Source: Microbacterium proteolyticum (GTDB lineage Bacteria; Actinomycetota; Actinomycetes; Actinomycetales; Microbacteriaceae). From it: DNA of 64,000 nucleotides. A program made the translations under genes and the position numbers. The stretch lies in contig NZ_JAUSZZ010000001.1 of assembly GCF_030818075.1 (NCBI RefSeq), positions 434,001 through 498,000 of the forward strand. The letters run 5' to 3'. Under the pieces are notes generated by a model. That model ran no database searches, was not told the origin of the DNA, and was given only the letters and a program-made list of their open reading frames with translations. Below, piece by piece: positions 13,233 through 22,002 of this stretch (its first letter is position 1; every line of letters starts with the position of its first letter).

Positions 13233-14879
13233 ATGCCACGATCCGAGAACGCGCGCCGCTGGGTCGGCTTGATCGCCGTGGCTCTGGGGGTGGCCCTGAT
13301 CGTCGTGGACACGACGATCGTCAACGTCATCACCCCCTCGGTGATCGACGACCTGGGCATCGACTCGAGCCAGGCGCAGTGGATCCAGGAGTCGTACGCG
13401 ATCGTCTTCGCCGCGCTGTTGCTCGTCGTCGGTCGCATCTCCGACCTGTGGGGGGCGAAGACGGTATTCCTCGCCGGCGTCGTCGTCTTCGGTCTCACGA
13501 GCTTGCTCGCCGGTCTCGCCCCCACGGGCGAGATCCTCGTGCTCGCCCGCTTCCTGCAGGGCATCGGCGCCGCCGCCGTGCTGCCGACCTCGCTCGCCCT
13601 GCTCAACGCGATGTTCGTCGGCGCCGCGCGCGGCAAGGCGTTCGCCGTCTGGGGCTCGACGATCGGCGCCGCCACGGCGCTCGGCCCCGTCCTCGGCGGG
13701 TGGCTCTCCGAGCACGCGTCGTGGCGCTGGGCGTTCGGCATCAACATTCCGCTGACGATCGTGATCGTCGTCATCGGCGTGCTGTTCCTCCTCCAGCCCG
13801 CCCGCTCGCGTGGCGGCGTCGACGTCATCAGCGCCGCCCTCTCGGTCAGCGGTCTCGGACTGCTCGCGTTCGGGCTCGTCGAGGGTCGTGTCTACGGCTG
13901 GATCATGAGCGAGAACGCCTTCGAGGTCTTCGGCGTGCGCTGGGACTCCGGCCTGTCCCCCGCCTTCGTCGCGCTCGTCGCCTCGGCGCTGCTTCTGGCC
14001 TTGTTCGTATGGAGGCAGGCGCGGCTCAGCCGCCCGGGCAGCCGCCACCAGCCGCTCATGGACACGCGCCTGTTCTCGATCGCGTCCTTCCGCAACGGCA
14101 ACGTGGCCACCCTGATCATCGGGCTCGGCGAGTTCGGCATCATCGCCGTGCTTCCCCTCTGGCTGCAGTTCACCCTCGGCTACTCGCCTCTGCAGGCGGG
14201 CCTCGCCCTCGTCCCGATCGCGATCGGCAGCTTCGTCGCCAGCGGCATCAGCTTCCCCCTCTCCAACCGCGTCAGCGCACTGGCCTTCGTGCGACTCGGG
14301 CTGGTGCTCGAGGTGCTCGGCCTCGCCGGCCTCGGTCTGGTCGCGGCTGTCACCGACGCCTCGTGGCTGCTCATCGCGGTCGTCCTCTTCTTCTACGGCG
14401 TGGGCGTCGGCTTCGCCACCGCGCAGGTCACCAATGTCGTCCTCGCCGACGTGCCCGCCGAAGAGGGCGGCCAGAGCTCCGGCATCCAGAGCACCTTCCG
14501 CCAGCTCGGCTCGGCGCTCGGGATCGCGGCGCTCACGACCGTCTTTTTCTCGACCTTGGGCGGGGGACTGCAGAACAGGCTCGAGGCCAGCGGGTATGCC
14601 CCTTCCGACGCGAAAGACTTCGCCGATGCCGTGACCGACAGCGCCGGCGCGGCCATCGAGCCGATCGGTCAGGTACCGGGCCTCGAGAACGTCGCCGACC
14701 TGGCGCGTCAGGCGATGACGGATGCCGTGGCCTTCGGCGCCGTCCTCGCCGCCGGGTTCTTGGTGGTCGGCGTCATCGCCACCTTCCTGATCCCCTCACG
14801 CCCGGCGGGCGTCGAGGCAGCGCGCGACGTCGAGCGGCAGGCCTCCTCGGCGACTGCCGCGACGGAGGTGGCGCGATGA
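13233..14879 (+). CDS. MFS transporter, DHA2 family (14-TM, EmrB/QacA type)
   Basis: A 548-residue drug:proton antiporter-type carrier. Motif D1 (LIVVDTTIVNVITPSV) lies in TM1, motif A-like GRISDLWGAKTV after TM2 and the antiporter motif C (GPVLGGWLSEHASWRWAFGINIP) in TM5, which together point to efflux. A GAGGAG sequence six bases ahead favours the ATG at 13233 over the GTG at 13227. It is paired with the divergent MarR gene. Exported compound unknown. Confidence 0.9.
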   Translation: MPRSENARRWVGLIAVALGVALIVVDTTIVNVITPSVIDDLGIDSSQAQWIQESYAIVFAALLLVVGRISDLWGAKTVFLAGVVVFGLTSLLAGLAPTGEILVLARFLQGIGAAAVLPTSLALLNAMFVGAARGKAFAVWGSTIGAATALGPVLGGWLSEHASWRWAFGINIPLTIVIVVIGVLFLLQPARSRGGVDVISAALSVSGLGLLAFGLVEGRVYGWIMSENAFEVFGVRWDSGLSPAFVALVASALLLALFVWRQARLSRPGSRHQPLMDTRLFSIASFRNGNVATLIIGLGEFGIIAVLPLWLQFTLGYSPLQAGLALVPIAIGSFVASGISFPLSNRVSALAFVRLGLVLEVLGLAGLGLVAAVTDASWLLIAVVLFFYGVGVGFATAQVTNVVLADVPAEEGGQSSGIQSTFRQLGSALGIAALTTVFFSTLGGGLQNRLEASGYAPSDAKDFADAVTDSAGAAIEPIGQVPGLENVADLARQAMTDAVAFGAVLAAGFLVVGVIATFLIPSRPAGVEAARDVERQASSATAATEVAR

Positions 14880-15067
14880 TGGCGCGCCGGCGCGTCCTCA
14901 TCAGCGCGCCCTCGCACCTGCGGCGTTGGCCGTGAGGTGGCGCGCCGCGCGGAACCGGAGCGGCGATCCGAGTCCGGAACGGTTCGAGATGCGTGGGGCG
15001 CGCCCCACCGCGGCCGAAGCGCCCTCCCCGGCGCCGCGCGTGGCGCGGGTCGCCGCGCGCAGCGAGT

Positions 15068-15108
15068 GAGAGACGCCCGCGCGGGTCGTTCCCGCGCGGG
15101 CGGCTCTC
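15068..15108. terminator. Strong bidirectional hairpin
   Basis: gagag-a-cgcccgcgcggg pairs with cccgcgcgggcg-g-ctctc around a TCGTT loop, giving 17 of 18 paired positions. It lies between the DHA2 MFS gene and the facing amidase, overlapping the end of the amidase stop codon. Confidence 0.7.
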
Positions 15109-16396
15109 ATCGTCCGGCGCCGACCGTCGAGCGCGAGGACGCCGCCTCGAGGAGGACGCTCTGCAGCTGCGCGCAGAGGGTCAGGATGCGCGCGTCGTCG
15201 AAACGTCGGCCCTGCACGGTGACGCCGACGGGAACGTCCTCGGCGAGCGCCGGGATCGTGACCATCGGCGCGCCGAGGATCGTTCCGGGTCCCGTGTGCC
15301 GGGTGTAGAGCTCGAAGACCGAGATGTCGCGGTCGCGGTGCCGGGTGCTCGCGCCGCCGCCGGACGGCGGGGCCGGCGCCGGCGTGGTGGGGAAGACGAG
15401 TGCGTCGACACCGTCGCGGTCCATCGCGTCCGCCGCGAGCCGGCGCGCGTCGAGCACCAGCGACAGTGCCCGTGCGTACTCGTCGGCCGTCACCGGACGC
15501 TCGGCGATCGCGTCGAGGAACGCCGCGACATCGGCCGTCTCGACGCCCGACCGCAGCGCCGCGAACGCCTCGTCGGGCGCCAGATGCAGAGCCCGAGCGG
15601 CCGCCGAGGCGAGCTCGCGTGGAGCCTCCCAGCCCACGACGAGCGGTTCGGCGGGGCGGGTGCGCACGAGCACGTCCGAGAGGTCCACCTCCACGACATC
15701 GACGCCCGGTCGCCACGCGTCGAGCGTGCGGTGGAACGCCTGCTCGGTCCGCGCGTCGAGGTCGTGAAGGAACGCGGTCGGGATGCCGAGCCGCGGCCGC
15801 TCGACCGGGGGTGCCGCCGTGCTGCTGGTGACCCAGGAGTCGACGCGCGCGGCCTCCACGACCGTCGCGGCGAACACCCCCGGGGTGTCGCGGGTCCACG
15901 ACAGGCCCACGATCCCCGCCGTGGGCCACCGCCCCGTGCTGGGGCGGAATCCCACGACACCGCAGTTGCTGGCCGGGATCGAGACCGACCCACCGGTGTC
16001 GGTGCCCAGCGCCAGCGGCACGAGCCCCGCGGCGACGGCGGCGGCGCTCCCGCCCGACGAGCCGCCGGCCGAGAGGTGCGGGGCCGACGGGACCCGCGCC
16101 GGGCCGTAGGCGGCGTTGTCCGAGGTCACCCCGAGGGCGAGCTCGTGCATGTTCGCCATGCCCATCACGACCGCCCCGTGGTGGCGGAGAGCCGCCACCA
16201 CCGGGGCGTCGGCATCCTCCGCCGCCACGTCGAGGACGCGGCATCCGGCCGAGCGTCGCAGTCCGCGAACGGCGATGTTGGCCTTGACGGCCAGGGGGAA
16301 CGCGTCCGAGCTCTCGAGCGACGCGAGGGATGCCTCGTCGGCCCGCTGCGTCCAGATGCCGTGGTCGTCGGACATCGCCGTTCGCGTCGACGTCAT
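15107..16396 (-). CDS. Amidase (amidase signature family)
   Basis: A 429-residue serine amidohydrolase of the Ser-cisSer-Lys class. The catalytic Lys is in AVKANI, and the signature AGGSSGGSAAAVAAGL followed by GTDTGGSVSIPASNCG supplies both serines. Length is a little under the usual 450-500. Its start overlaps the stop of the upstream MFS gene (ATGA), so carrier and enzyme are coupled: import of an amide or ester and its hydrolysis. The actual substrate is not deducible. The LuxR-type gene further upstream is the likely regulator. Confidence 0.9.
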   Translation of the reverse strand: MTSTRTAMSDDHGIWTQRADEASLASLESSDAFPLAVKANIAVRGLRRSAGCRVLDVAAEDADAPVVAALRHHGAVVMGMANMHELALGVTSDNAAYGPARVPSAPHLSAGGSSGGSAAAVAAGLVPLALGTDTGGSVSIPASNCGVVGFRPSTGRWPTAGIVGLSWTRDTPGVFAATVVEAARVDSWVTSSTAAPPVERPRLGIPTAFLHDLDARTEQAFHRTLDAWRPGVDVVEVDLSDVLVRTRPAEPLVVGWEAPRELASAAARALHLAPDEAFAALRSGVETADVAAFLDAIAERPVTADEYARALSLVLDARRLAADAMDRDGVDALVFPTTPAPAPPSGGGASTRHRDRDISVFELYTRHTGPGTILGAPMVTIPALAEDVPVGVTVQGRRFDDARILTLCAQLQSVLLEAASSRSTVGAGR

Positions 16397-17826
16397 GCGG
16401 AGATCTCCTCCAGCGAGCGGTTACGGGTGCGGGGAGCGAGGAGGTTGACCAGCGCGCCGACGATGAGGAAGGCGATGAGCCCCAGCAGCGACCCGAGCAG
16501 CGGGAACTGCGAGAAGATGCCCACGAGCAGGAAGACGCCGAGCCCGCCGCCGACGTGACCGATGCTGTCGGCCAGGGCGTAGGCGGTCGTGCGGAAACGC
16601 GTCGGGAAGCTCTCGGCCGTGAGGGCGTACTGGGCCGGAACCCAGATGTTCTGGCCGAAGAACACCACGATGGCGCCGAGGAAGGTCGCCGCGGTCGCCC
16701 CGCCGCCGCCCACCACGACCAGCGCGCCGACGACGGTGATCGCACCGCCGATGAGCATCCACCACTTGCGCTCGACACGATCGACCACCGAGCGGGCGAC
16801 GATCGCCGCCAGGATGAAGCCGGTCAGTCCCACGGCGCTGACGATGCCGGCCTCCGCCGGGGCGTATCCCTGCCGCACGAGCACCGAGGTGAAGGCTCCG
16901 GCGAAGGCGTAGAGGGTGATGTAGCCCAGCAGCCACGCCATGCCGATGACGAGCAGACGCCGCAGGTAGACGCGCGAGGTCAGCAGCTCGCGCACGGCCG
17001 AGAACGTCCCGCCGACGGTGACCTCGGTCGTGTCGCTGTCGCCCTCCGAGGCGGGCAGGAGCGCGTGCCGGCGGGTGGCGAGCTTCTCCATGCGCTCGAC
17101 GACGACGGCCGCCTCGTCGTCGCGTCCGCGGCTGGCCAGCCAGCGAGGCGACTCGGGCAGGGCGATGCGCAGGACGATCGAGAACGCCGCCAGGATCGCA
17201 CCGACCGCGTAGACCCAGCGCCACCCGGCGGTGAAGGTGTCGGATGCCAGGGCGAAGGGCAGACCCTGCGGCCACGGCGTCATGGGGGTGGTGAGGAACA
17301 GACCCAGCCAGATGCCGAGCGCAGCCCCCAGGGCCGCCATGAAGAACAGCACGCTCGTGTAGCGACCGCGCATGCGCCGCGGGGCGATCTCGCTGACGTA
17401 CACGTTGATGATGGCGAGGTCGGCACCGATTCCGATGCCGGTGATCAGGCGCGAGAGGCTGAAGCTCGTGGCATCCCCCGCGAAGGTCGAGAAGAGCGAG
17501 CCGAGTCCCGTGATCACCATGGCGATGATGAGCAGGCGGTGGCGTCCGAAGCGGTCGGACATCGGCCCCAGGATGAGAGCCCCGATGCCATAGCCGACGA
17601 GGCTGAGGAAGATGGGCAGGCCGATGAACTGGTCGGCGGTGGCCGGGGTGCAGCCGCCGATGATCTGGGCGCACGTCTGCACGAACGAGACGTTGATGTT
17701 GAAGACGTCGTACTGGACGAAGAGCATGCCCAGGCCGATGGTGAGGACGGAGATCGCGCTCAATCCCCACCGGGGGAAGCGATCGAGTCGGGACAGGGGC
17801 GAGACCCCCGTGCGCAATGTGGACAT
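16393..17826 (-). CDS. MFS transporter, sugar/aromatic-acid-type symporter
   Basis: A 477-residue carrier. The motif GPMSDRFGRHRLL after TM2, the RLITGIGIGADLAIINVYVSEIAP segment and the PESPRWLASRGRDDEA linker resemble the sugar-porter/AAHS group, which are usually importers. Start 17826 is preferred because gggag precedes it; an in-frame ATG at 17868 lacks a site. Coupled with the downstream amidase by a 4-bp overlap, it probably imports the amidase substrate. Confidence 0.88.
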   Translation of the reverse strand: MSTLRTGVSPLSRLDRFPRWGLSAISVLTIGLGMLFVQYDVFNINVSFVQTCAQIIGGCTPATADQFIGLPIFLSLVGYGIGALILGPMSDRFGRHRLLIIAMVITGLGSLFSTFAGDATSFSLSRLITGIGIGADLAIINVYVSEIAPRRMRGRYTSVLFFMAALGAALGIWLGLFLTTPMTPWPQGLPFALASDTFTAGWRWVYAVGAILAAFSIVLRIALPESPRWLASRGRDDEAAVVVERMEKLATRRHALLPASEGDSDTTEVTVGGTFSAVRELLTSRVYLRRLLVIGMAWLLGYITLYAFAGAFTSVLVRQGYAPAEAGIVSAVGLTGFILAAIVARSVVDRVERKWWMLIGGAITVVGALVVVGGGGATAATFLGAIVVFFGQNIWVPAQYALTAESFPTRFRTTAYALADSIGHVGGGLGVFLLVGIFSQFPLLGSLLGLIAFLIVGALVNLLAPRTRNRSLEEISA

Positions 17827-17898
17827 TTCTCTCCCGGAATGCTGGAACGGTTGCGTGCGACCCAGCATTCTCGACGCGTCAGCGCGCCGACATCGTCA

Positions 17899-18576
17899 TT
17901 AATGACGAGGGGCGCGGGCCGCCATCGCGAGCGAGGTGCGGTTCTGGGTTCCGGTCTTGGCGAACGCCTGGGCGAGGTGGGTGCGCAGGGTCGGCAGCGA
18001 GATGCCCAGCCGGTCGCAGATCGCCCGGTCGGTCAGTCCCTCGCCCACCAACGTCGCGATCTCCCTCTGCCGCGGCGTGAGGGCGGAGGTCGCCAGCGGT
18101 TCCGTGCTCCAGAGCCGGTGCATGAGGTCGCCGATCGCCTGGAGCTTGCGGACGTCGTCGGGGGTGAAGGCGCCGCGCCGCTGCGAGCGCCACACCCGCA
18201 GGTCGATGGATCCGACCACGGGATGGGGGGCGAAGTAGTTCATGCCGTGGAACATGCCGGAGCGGAACAGGAAGTCGCGGACGAACTCGTCACGGGTGTC
18301 CCGCTGCGGGCTGATGGCAGATGCCCCGCGGACTTCGAGGAACCGAGGGGTCATCGTGTCGATGTGCCGGAAGCGCGCGTCGTACGCGCGGAGGTTCTCG
18401 TCGTCGAACTGCACCCCCACGGGGTCGGCGTACGGACCGGCCGACGTCCACCGGTACGACACGAACGTGTCTCCCGCCACGGCCCTCAGCAGCTGGCGCC
18501 CCAGTCGCCGGCGCCGCTCGGGCAGGGGCGCGTCGGCGGTGAGGGTCTCCATGATCTTCCACGACACGTGGCTCAC
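17899..18576 (-). CDS. LuxR-type HTH transcriptional regulator
   Basis: A 225-residue protein with a C-terminal GerE/LuxR helix-turn-helix (LTPRQREIATLVGEGLTDRAI, then LGISLPTLRTHLAQAF) preceded by an about 150-residue sensor-like region without a receiver Asp, possibly GAF/PAS-like. The GTG start has AGGAGG at ideal distance. It lies upstream of the MFS and amidase genes on the same strand (73-bp gap) and probably activates them in response to the imported compound. Confidence 0.85.
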   Translation of the reverse strand: MSHVSWKIMETLTADAPLPERRRRLGRQLLRAVAGDTFVSYRWTSAGPYADPVGVQFDDENLRAYDARFRHIDTMTPRFLEVRGASAISPQRDTRDEFVRDFLFRSGMFHGMNYFAPHPVVGSIDLRVWRSQRRGAFTPDDVRKLQAIGDLMHRLWSTEPLATSALTPRQREIATLVGEGLTDRAICDRLGISLPTLRTHLAQAFAKTGTQNRTSLAMAARAPRH

Positions 18577-18634
18577 GGCATCCTCCTGTCGCGCAACGTC
18601 GCGCCGACCCTATGGGCGTCATCGACCGCCTGTG

Positions 18635-18650
18635 TTTCACAGATGTGAAA
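18635..18650. promoter_or_regulatory. 16-bp inverted repeat upstream of the LuxR-type gene
   Basis: tttcaca-ga-tgtgaaa is a perfect inverted repeat 59 bp upstream of the LuxR-type start, between two divergent transcription units. It could be bound by that regulator or by a CRP-family protein. Confidence 0.4.
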
Positions 18651-18757
18651 TGTGCTCGACGGCAGTGGACGGGGCGTCGTCGCGCCCGTCTGGTCGGTGA
18701 CGATACCGCGTCGGGCGGCCCGACGCGCCGTGCCGCGCACCGTCGCCGTCATCTGTG

Positions 18758-18790
18758 CTATCTTTTGGGTACTAACTCCCCTAAAGATAG
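18758..18790. promoter_or_regulatory. Inverted repeat, candidate HxlR operator
   Basis: Arms ctatcttttggg (18758-18769) and ccctaaagatag (18779-18790) pair with one mismatch across a 9-bp spacer containing TACTAAC. The right arm ends in the ribosome site of the reductase gene at 18798. The second gene of the unit encodes an HxlR regulator, the likely ligand. Confidence 0.6.
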
Positions 18791-18797
18791 GAACATC

Positions 18798-19445
18798 ATG
18801 GCAAAGGTCGTCGTCTTCGGCTCCACCGGCTACGCGGGCAGCAACATCGCCGCGGAGCTCACCCACCGCGGCCACGAGGTCGTCGGGGTCTCGCGCTCGG
18901 GCGGCGAGACCGCCGAGGGCGCGGCATCCGTGGCCGGGTCGATCTTCGACGAGGCGTTCGTGCGCGAGGTCACGGCCGACGCGCAGCACATCGTCGTCGC
19001 CCTGCCCGCGACCGCGCGTCAGGAGGGCGAGCCGAACCTGATCGCCGCCCTGCCCGCGGTCGTTTCCGCCGCGCTGGCGGCGGGAGCGCGCCTCGGCGTC
19101 GTGGGCGGCGCCGGTTCGCTCGCCGTCGCCGAAGGCGGCCCGCGCCTGGTCGACACCGACGAGTTCCCCGCCGCCTTCGTGCCCGAGGCCCTCGCGCACG
19201 GCGAGATCCTTGACGCGCTGCGCGGCAGCGACGCCGCCCTCGACTGGTTCTACCTCAGCCCCGCCGCCACCTTCGGCTCGTGGAACCCCGGCCAGCGCAC
19301 CGGAACCTTCCGCCTCGGCGGCGACGTGCTGCTGGCGGATGCCGAGGGCACCTCGGCGATCTCGGGCGCCGACTACGCCATCGCCTTCGCCGACGAGATC
19401 GAGCAGCACGCTCACCCCCGCGCGCGCTTCTCTGTGGCTTACTGA
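18798..19445 (+). CDS. NAD(P)H-binding reductase, atypical SDR (NmrA/YwnB-like)
   Basis: A 215-residue single-domain Rossmann protein with the N-terminal GSTGYAGSNIAAEL dinucleotide motif (G-x-x-G-x-x-G) and the mid-protein LGVVGGAGSL. This is the extended/atypical SDR type seen in putative quinone reductases and NADH-flavin reductase-like proteins. A gatagga ribosome site fixes the ATG at 18798; the longer frame from 18612 crosses the operator. The neighbouring HxlR regulator and thiol-oxidoreductase-like protein suggest a role in quinone or electrophile stress, which is inference. Confidence 0.85.
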   Translation: MAKVVVFGSTGYAGSNIAAELTHRGHEVVGVSRSGGETAEGAASVAGSIFDEAFVREVTADAQHIVVALPATARQEGEPNLIAALPAVVSAALAAGARLGVVGGAGSLAVAEGGPRLVDTDEFPAAFVPEALAHGEILDALRGSDAALDWFYLSPAATFGSWNPGQRTGTFRLGGDVLLADAEGTSAISGADYAIAFADEIEQHAHPRARFSVAY

Positions 19446-19470
19446 ATCCCGACCGATCGAGAGGACGCCC

Positions 19471-19845
19471 ATGGACGAGGTACTCGGCTTCGACCCGTAC
19501 AACCCCGACTGCCCCAGCCGGCAGCTGGTGGACCGGATCGGCGACCGCTGGACGATTCTCGTCATCGGCGTCCTCTCGGACGGACCCGCGCGCCACGGCG
19601 ATCTCGCACGACGAGTCGCCGGCATCTCCCCCAAGATGCTCTCCCAGACCTTGAAGGGTCTCGAACGCGACGGTCTGCTCACCCGCACCGTCCAACCCAC
19701 GAGCCCGCCCCACGCGATCTACGAGCTCACCGACCGCGGTGCGAGCCTCGGCCCTCTGCTGCTCGCCGTCGAGAACTGGGCACGCGCCCACATGCAAGAC
19801 GTGCTCGACGCGCGTCACGCGTTCGACGAAGCCGCCCCCCGATGA
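19471..19845 (+). CDS. HxlR family transcriptional regulator
   Basis: A 124-residue winged-helix protein with the diagnostic CPSRQLVDRIGDRWTILVI start, followed by GISPKMLSQTLKGLERDGLL and the wing TVQPTSPPHAIYELTDRG. Cys14 is at the position used for redox sensing in HxlR proteins such as HypR and QorR. Start 19471 has gagagga upstream. It sits between a reductase and a DsbA-like gene and probably autoregulates through the inverted repeat at 18758-18790. Confidence 0.9.
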   Translation: MDEVLGFDPYNPDCPSRQLVDRIGDRWTILVIGVLSDGPARHGDLARRVAGISPKMLSQTLKGLERDGLLTRTVQPTSPPHAIYELTDRGASLGPLLLAVENWARAHMQDVLDARHAFDEAAPR

Positions 19846-19856
19846 CAGGACACCCC

Positions 19857-20537
19857 ATGCACGACCTCCTCTACGTCTTCGACGCCTACTGCGGCTGGTG
19901 CTACGGCATGGCGCCGGCCCTGCACGAGCTGGCCGCCGATGACGACATCCGGATCACCGTGGTCCACGGCGCTCTGTTCTCGGGCGCGAACTCCGCCCCG
20001 ATCGGGCGCTTCGGGCACATCCCCGACGCGAACGCCCGCATCGCCGAACTGACCGGGGTCGCCTTCGGCCCCGACTACGAGCGCCTCCTGAGCGAGGGCC
20101 GCACGCTGCTGGACTCGGATGCCGCGGCCCGCGGTCTCGCCGCCCTGCGCGCGAGCGCGAGCGATGACCGCGCGCTCGAGATGGCGGCGGCCATGCAGGC
20201 GGCGTTCTACCGTGACGGTCGCAGCCTCTCGGATGCCGAGACCTACGCCGCCATCGCGGACGACCACGGACTCGACGCCGACGCCGTGCGGCAGCAGCTC
20301 GACGACGACGTGATCGCCGGGCAGGCCCGACGGGACCAGGACTGGCTCGCCGATCTCGGCGTCCACAGCTACCCGATGCTGCTGCTGCGGCGCGGTGACG
20401 AGCTCGTGCAGATCGGGAGCCCCACCGCGTCGGCCGCGCAACTGCGGGCGCAGATCGCCGCCGCGGCGCGGGTCGTGACGGCACCGCGCGAGGCCACCGC
20501 GGGGCTCGCCTGCAGCCCCGACGGGTGCGCCGACTGA
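19857..20537 (+). CDS. DsbA/FrnE-family thiol oxidoreductase-like protein
   Basis: A 226-residue thioredoxin-fold protein with the active-site motif Cys12-Gly-Trp-Cys15 right after the first strand, a helical insertion and the cis-Pro strand HSYPMLLL near the C-terminus. No signal peptide, so it acts in the cytosol like FrnE. The start at 19857 is chosen for its aggaca site; an upstream ATG at 19842 overlaps the HxlR stop but lacks one. A CSPDGC pair of cysteines lies at the C-terminal tail. It likely reduces or isomerises disulphides during thiol stress. Confidence 0.82.
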   Translation: MHDLLYVFDAYCGWCYGMAPALHELAADDDIRITVVHGALFSGANSAPIGRFGHIPDANARIAELTGVAFGPDYERLLSEGRTLLDSDAAARGLAALRASASDDRALEMAAAMQAAFYRDGRSLSDAETYAAIADDHGLDADAVRQQLDDDVIAGQARRDQDWLADLGVHSYPMLLLRRGDELVQIGSPTASAAQLRAQIAAAARVVTAPREATAGLACSPDGCAD

Positions 20538-20616
20538 ACGCGCGCCTCACCATGGCCTGAGCCGCGTCGTCGCTGATCCCGGGGCGGCCGGGTGCGCATC
20601 GTGCGGCGCGTGGGAC

Positions 20617-21774
20617 TCAGAGCAGTCCCGCCCCCGCGAGGATCGATGTGTGCTTCAGGTCGGAGGCGACGACCGTCATCCCCGCCGTGATGCCGGGGTG
20701 GGTGTGCTGCGTGATGCTGCGGACGAGGCTCTGCGTCACCGCGTCGTCGCCCACCTCGGTCAGGGTGTCGTTGATGATCACGGCGTCGGGGTCGAAGACG
20801 TTGGCGACGCTGCCGACGGCACGGCCGATCTGCCAGCCGATGTCGGCGAACAGACGCCGCACGGCAGGGTCGCCCTGCGCCGACGCGGTCGACAGTTCCT
20901 CGTACGCCTCCGCGTTCATGTCGACCCCGCGCGCCTGGAGGAACAGCCGGAGCTGGTTCGCCGTCTCGGCGGCGAGGCATCCACGTTGCCCGCAGGGACA
21001 GATGACGCCGTCGGCGTGAACGCTGACGTGACTGATCTCACCGGCGAAGCCGCGCGCCCCCTCGAACACGCGACCCTCGACGACGATGCCGGAGCCGATC
21101 CCCTCGTGACCGATCCCGAGGACGATGAAGTTCTTCCTCCCGCGCCCCGCCCCGAGGCGGAGTTCCGCGAGGGTCGCCAGCGTCGCCCCGTTGGCGATGG
21201 TGACGGGGAGCCCGAGCGCCGACGAGAACTCGTCGACGGTCGCACCGTCGGTCCAGCTCGGCATGAGCGCGCGCGCACCGGCCGGATCGACGAGCTGACG
21301 CTCGTAGTCCACCATCGTCGGAAGCCCGAGAACCGCGCGCGCCGGGTGGCGCCCCTCGTCGCGATCGAGTGAACGTGCGAGCGCGACGAGGGTGCCCACC
21401 GTCTGCGAGCGACCCCGCGCAATATCGGCATTCGCTTCGGCGACGGACAGGATCGCTCCCGCGGAGTCGACCAGCGCAACCCGGAGTCTGTCGGGGGAGA
21501 TGTCGGCGGCGAGCGTGACCTCTTGTCGCACCGGGAGGCGCAACACCCGCGCGGGGCGGCCCACCCCGCGGTCGGGTCCGCGGTCGGCGTCGGCTTCGTC
21601 GACGAGCCCGGCCTGCTTCATGTCGTCGACGATGCCGCCGAGCGCACGACGGGAGAGCCCCGTCACCTCCGCCAGTACGGTCCGACTCGCCTCGCCGCTC
21701 TGACGCAGGTGTTCCAGGATGCGCGCGCGGACGTACTGCTGGAACGCCGAGACGGCGGACTGATCGGAAGACAC
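20617..21774 (-). CDS. ROK family transcriptional regulator
   Basis: A 385-residue regulator: N-terminal winged helix (about 15-75, with GLSRRALGGIVDDMKQAGLV) and a C-terminal ROK domain with the zinc-binding signature CPCGQRGCL after EISHVSVHADGVI. The kinase-type ATP motif is degenerate, as in ROK repressors that bind a sugar effector. It is divergent from an amidase/ABC/nitrilase run and is the obvious candidate to control it, though ROK effectors are normally sugars. GTG start; the ribosome site is weak. Confidence 0.88.
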   Translation of the reverse strand: MSSDQSAVSAFQQYVRARILEHLRQSGEASRTVLAEVTGLSRRALGGIVDDMKQAGLVDEADADRGPDRGVGRPARVLRLPVRQEVTLAADISPDRLRVALVDSAGAILSVAEANADIARGRSQTVGTLVALARSLDRDEGRHPARAVLGLPTMVDYERQLVDPAGARALMPSWTDGATVDEFSSALGLPVTIANGATLATLAELRLGAGRGRKNFIVLGIGHEGIGSGIVVEGRVFEGARGFAGEISHVSVHADGVICPCGQRGCLAAETANQLRLFLQARGVDMNAEAYEELSTASAQGDPAVRRLFADIGWQIGRAVGSVANVFDPDAVIINDTLTEVGDDAVTQSLVRSITQHTHPGITAGMTVVASDLKHTSILAGAGLL

Positions 21775-22002
21775 CTCAGCACTCTACTCGGGCGGAGCAA
21801 TTAATGTCATTCGCTTCGCAAAATTATGTACGCCGTCGCCTGCGCGACGTTCGAAGTTTCGGGTAATAGCGGGGATCATGCCCGCCGCGCCCCGTTATAT
21901 TTCCGGCATGTTGAGGACCTATTACGTTTCACGTGGTCCTTAATTACGTGACGCAGCGGTCTGTTTAGATCCTCTCAGTTCCCAAATTCGCAAAGGACTG
22001 TT
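21775..22002. promoter_or_regulatory. AT-rich divergent control region with nested inverted repeat
   Basis: This 228-bp stretch is clearly more AT-rich than its surroundings. At 21914-21940 AGGACC and GGTCCT enclose two ACGT tetramers (AGGACC-tatt-ACGT-ttc-ACGT-GGTCCT), a likely operator. No ORF is seen. Confidence 0.5.

Noticed and set aside
16330..18648. Plus-strand open frame of 772 codons opposite the MFS/LuxR genes
   Set aside because: Charged low-complexity translation overlapping two solid genes on the minus strand.
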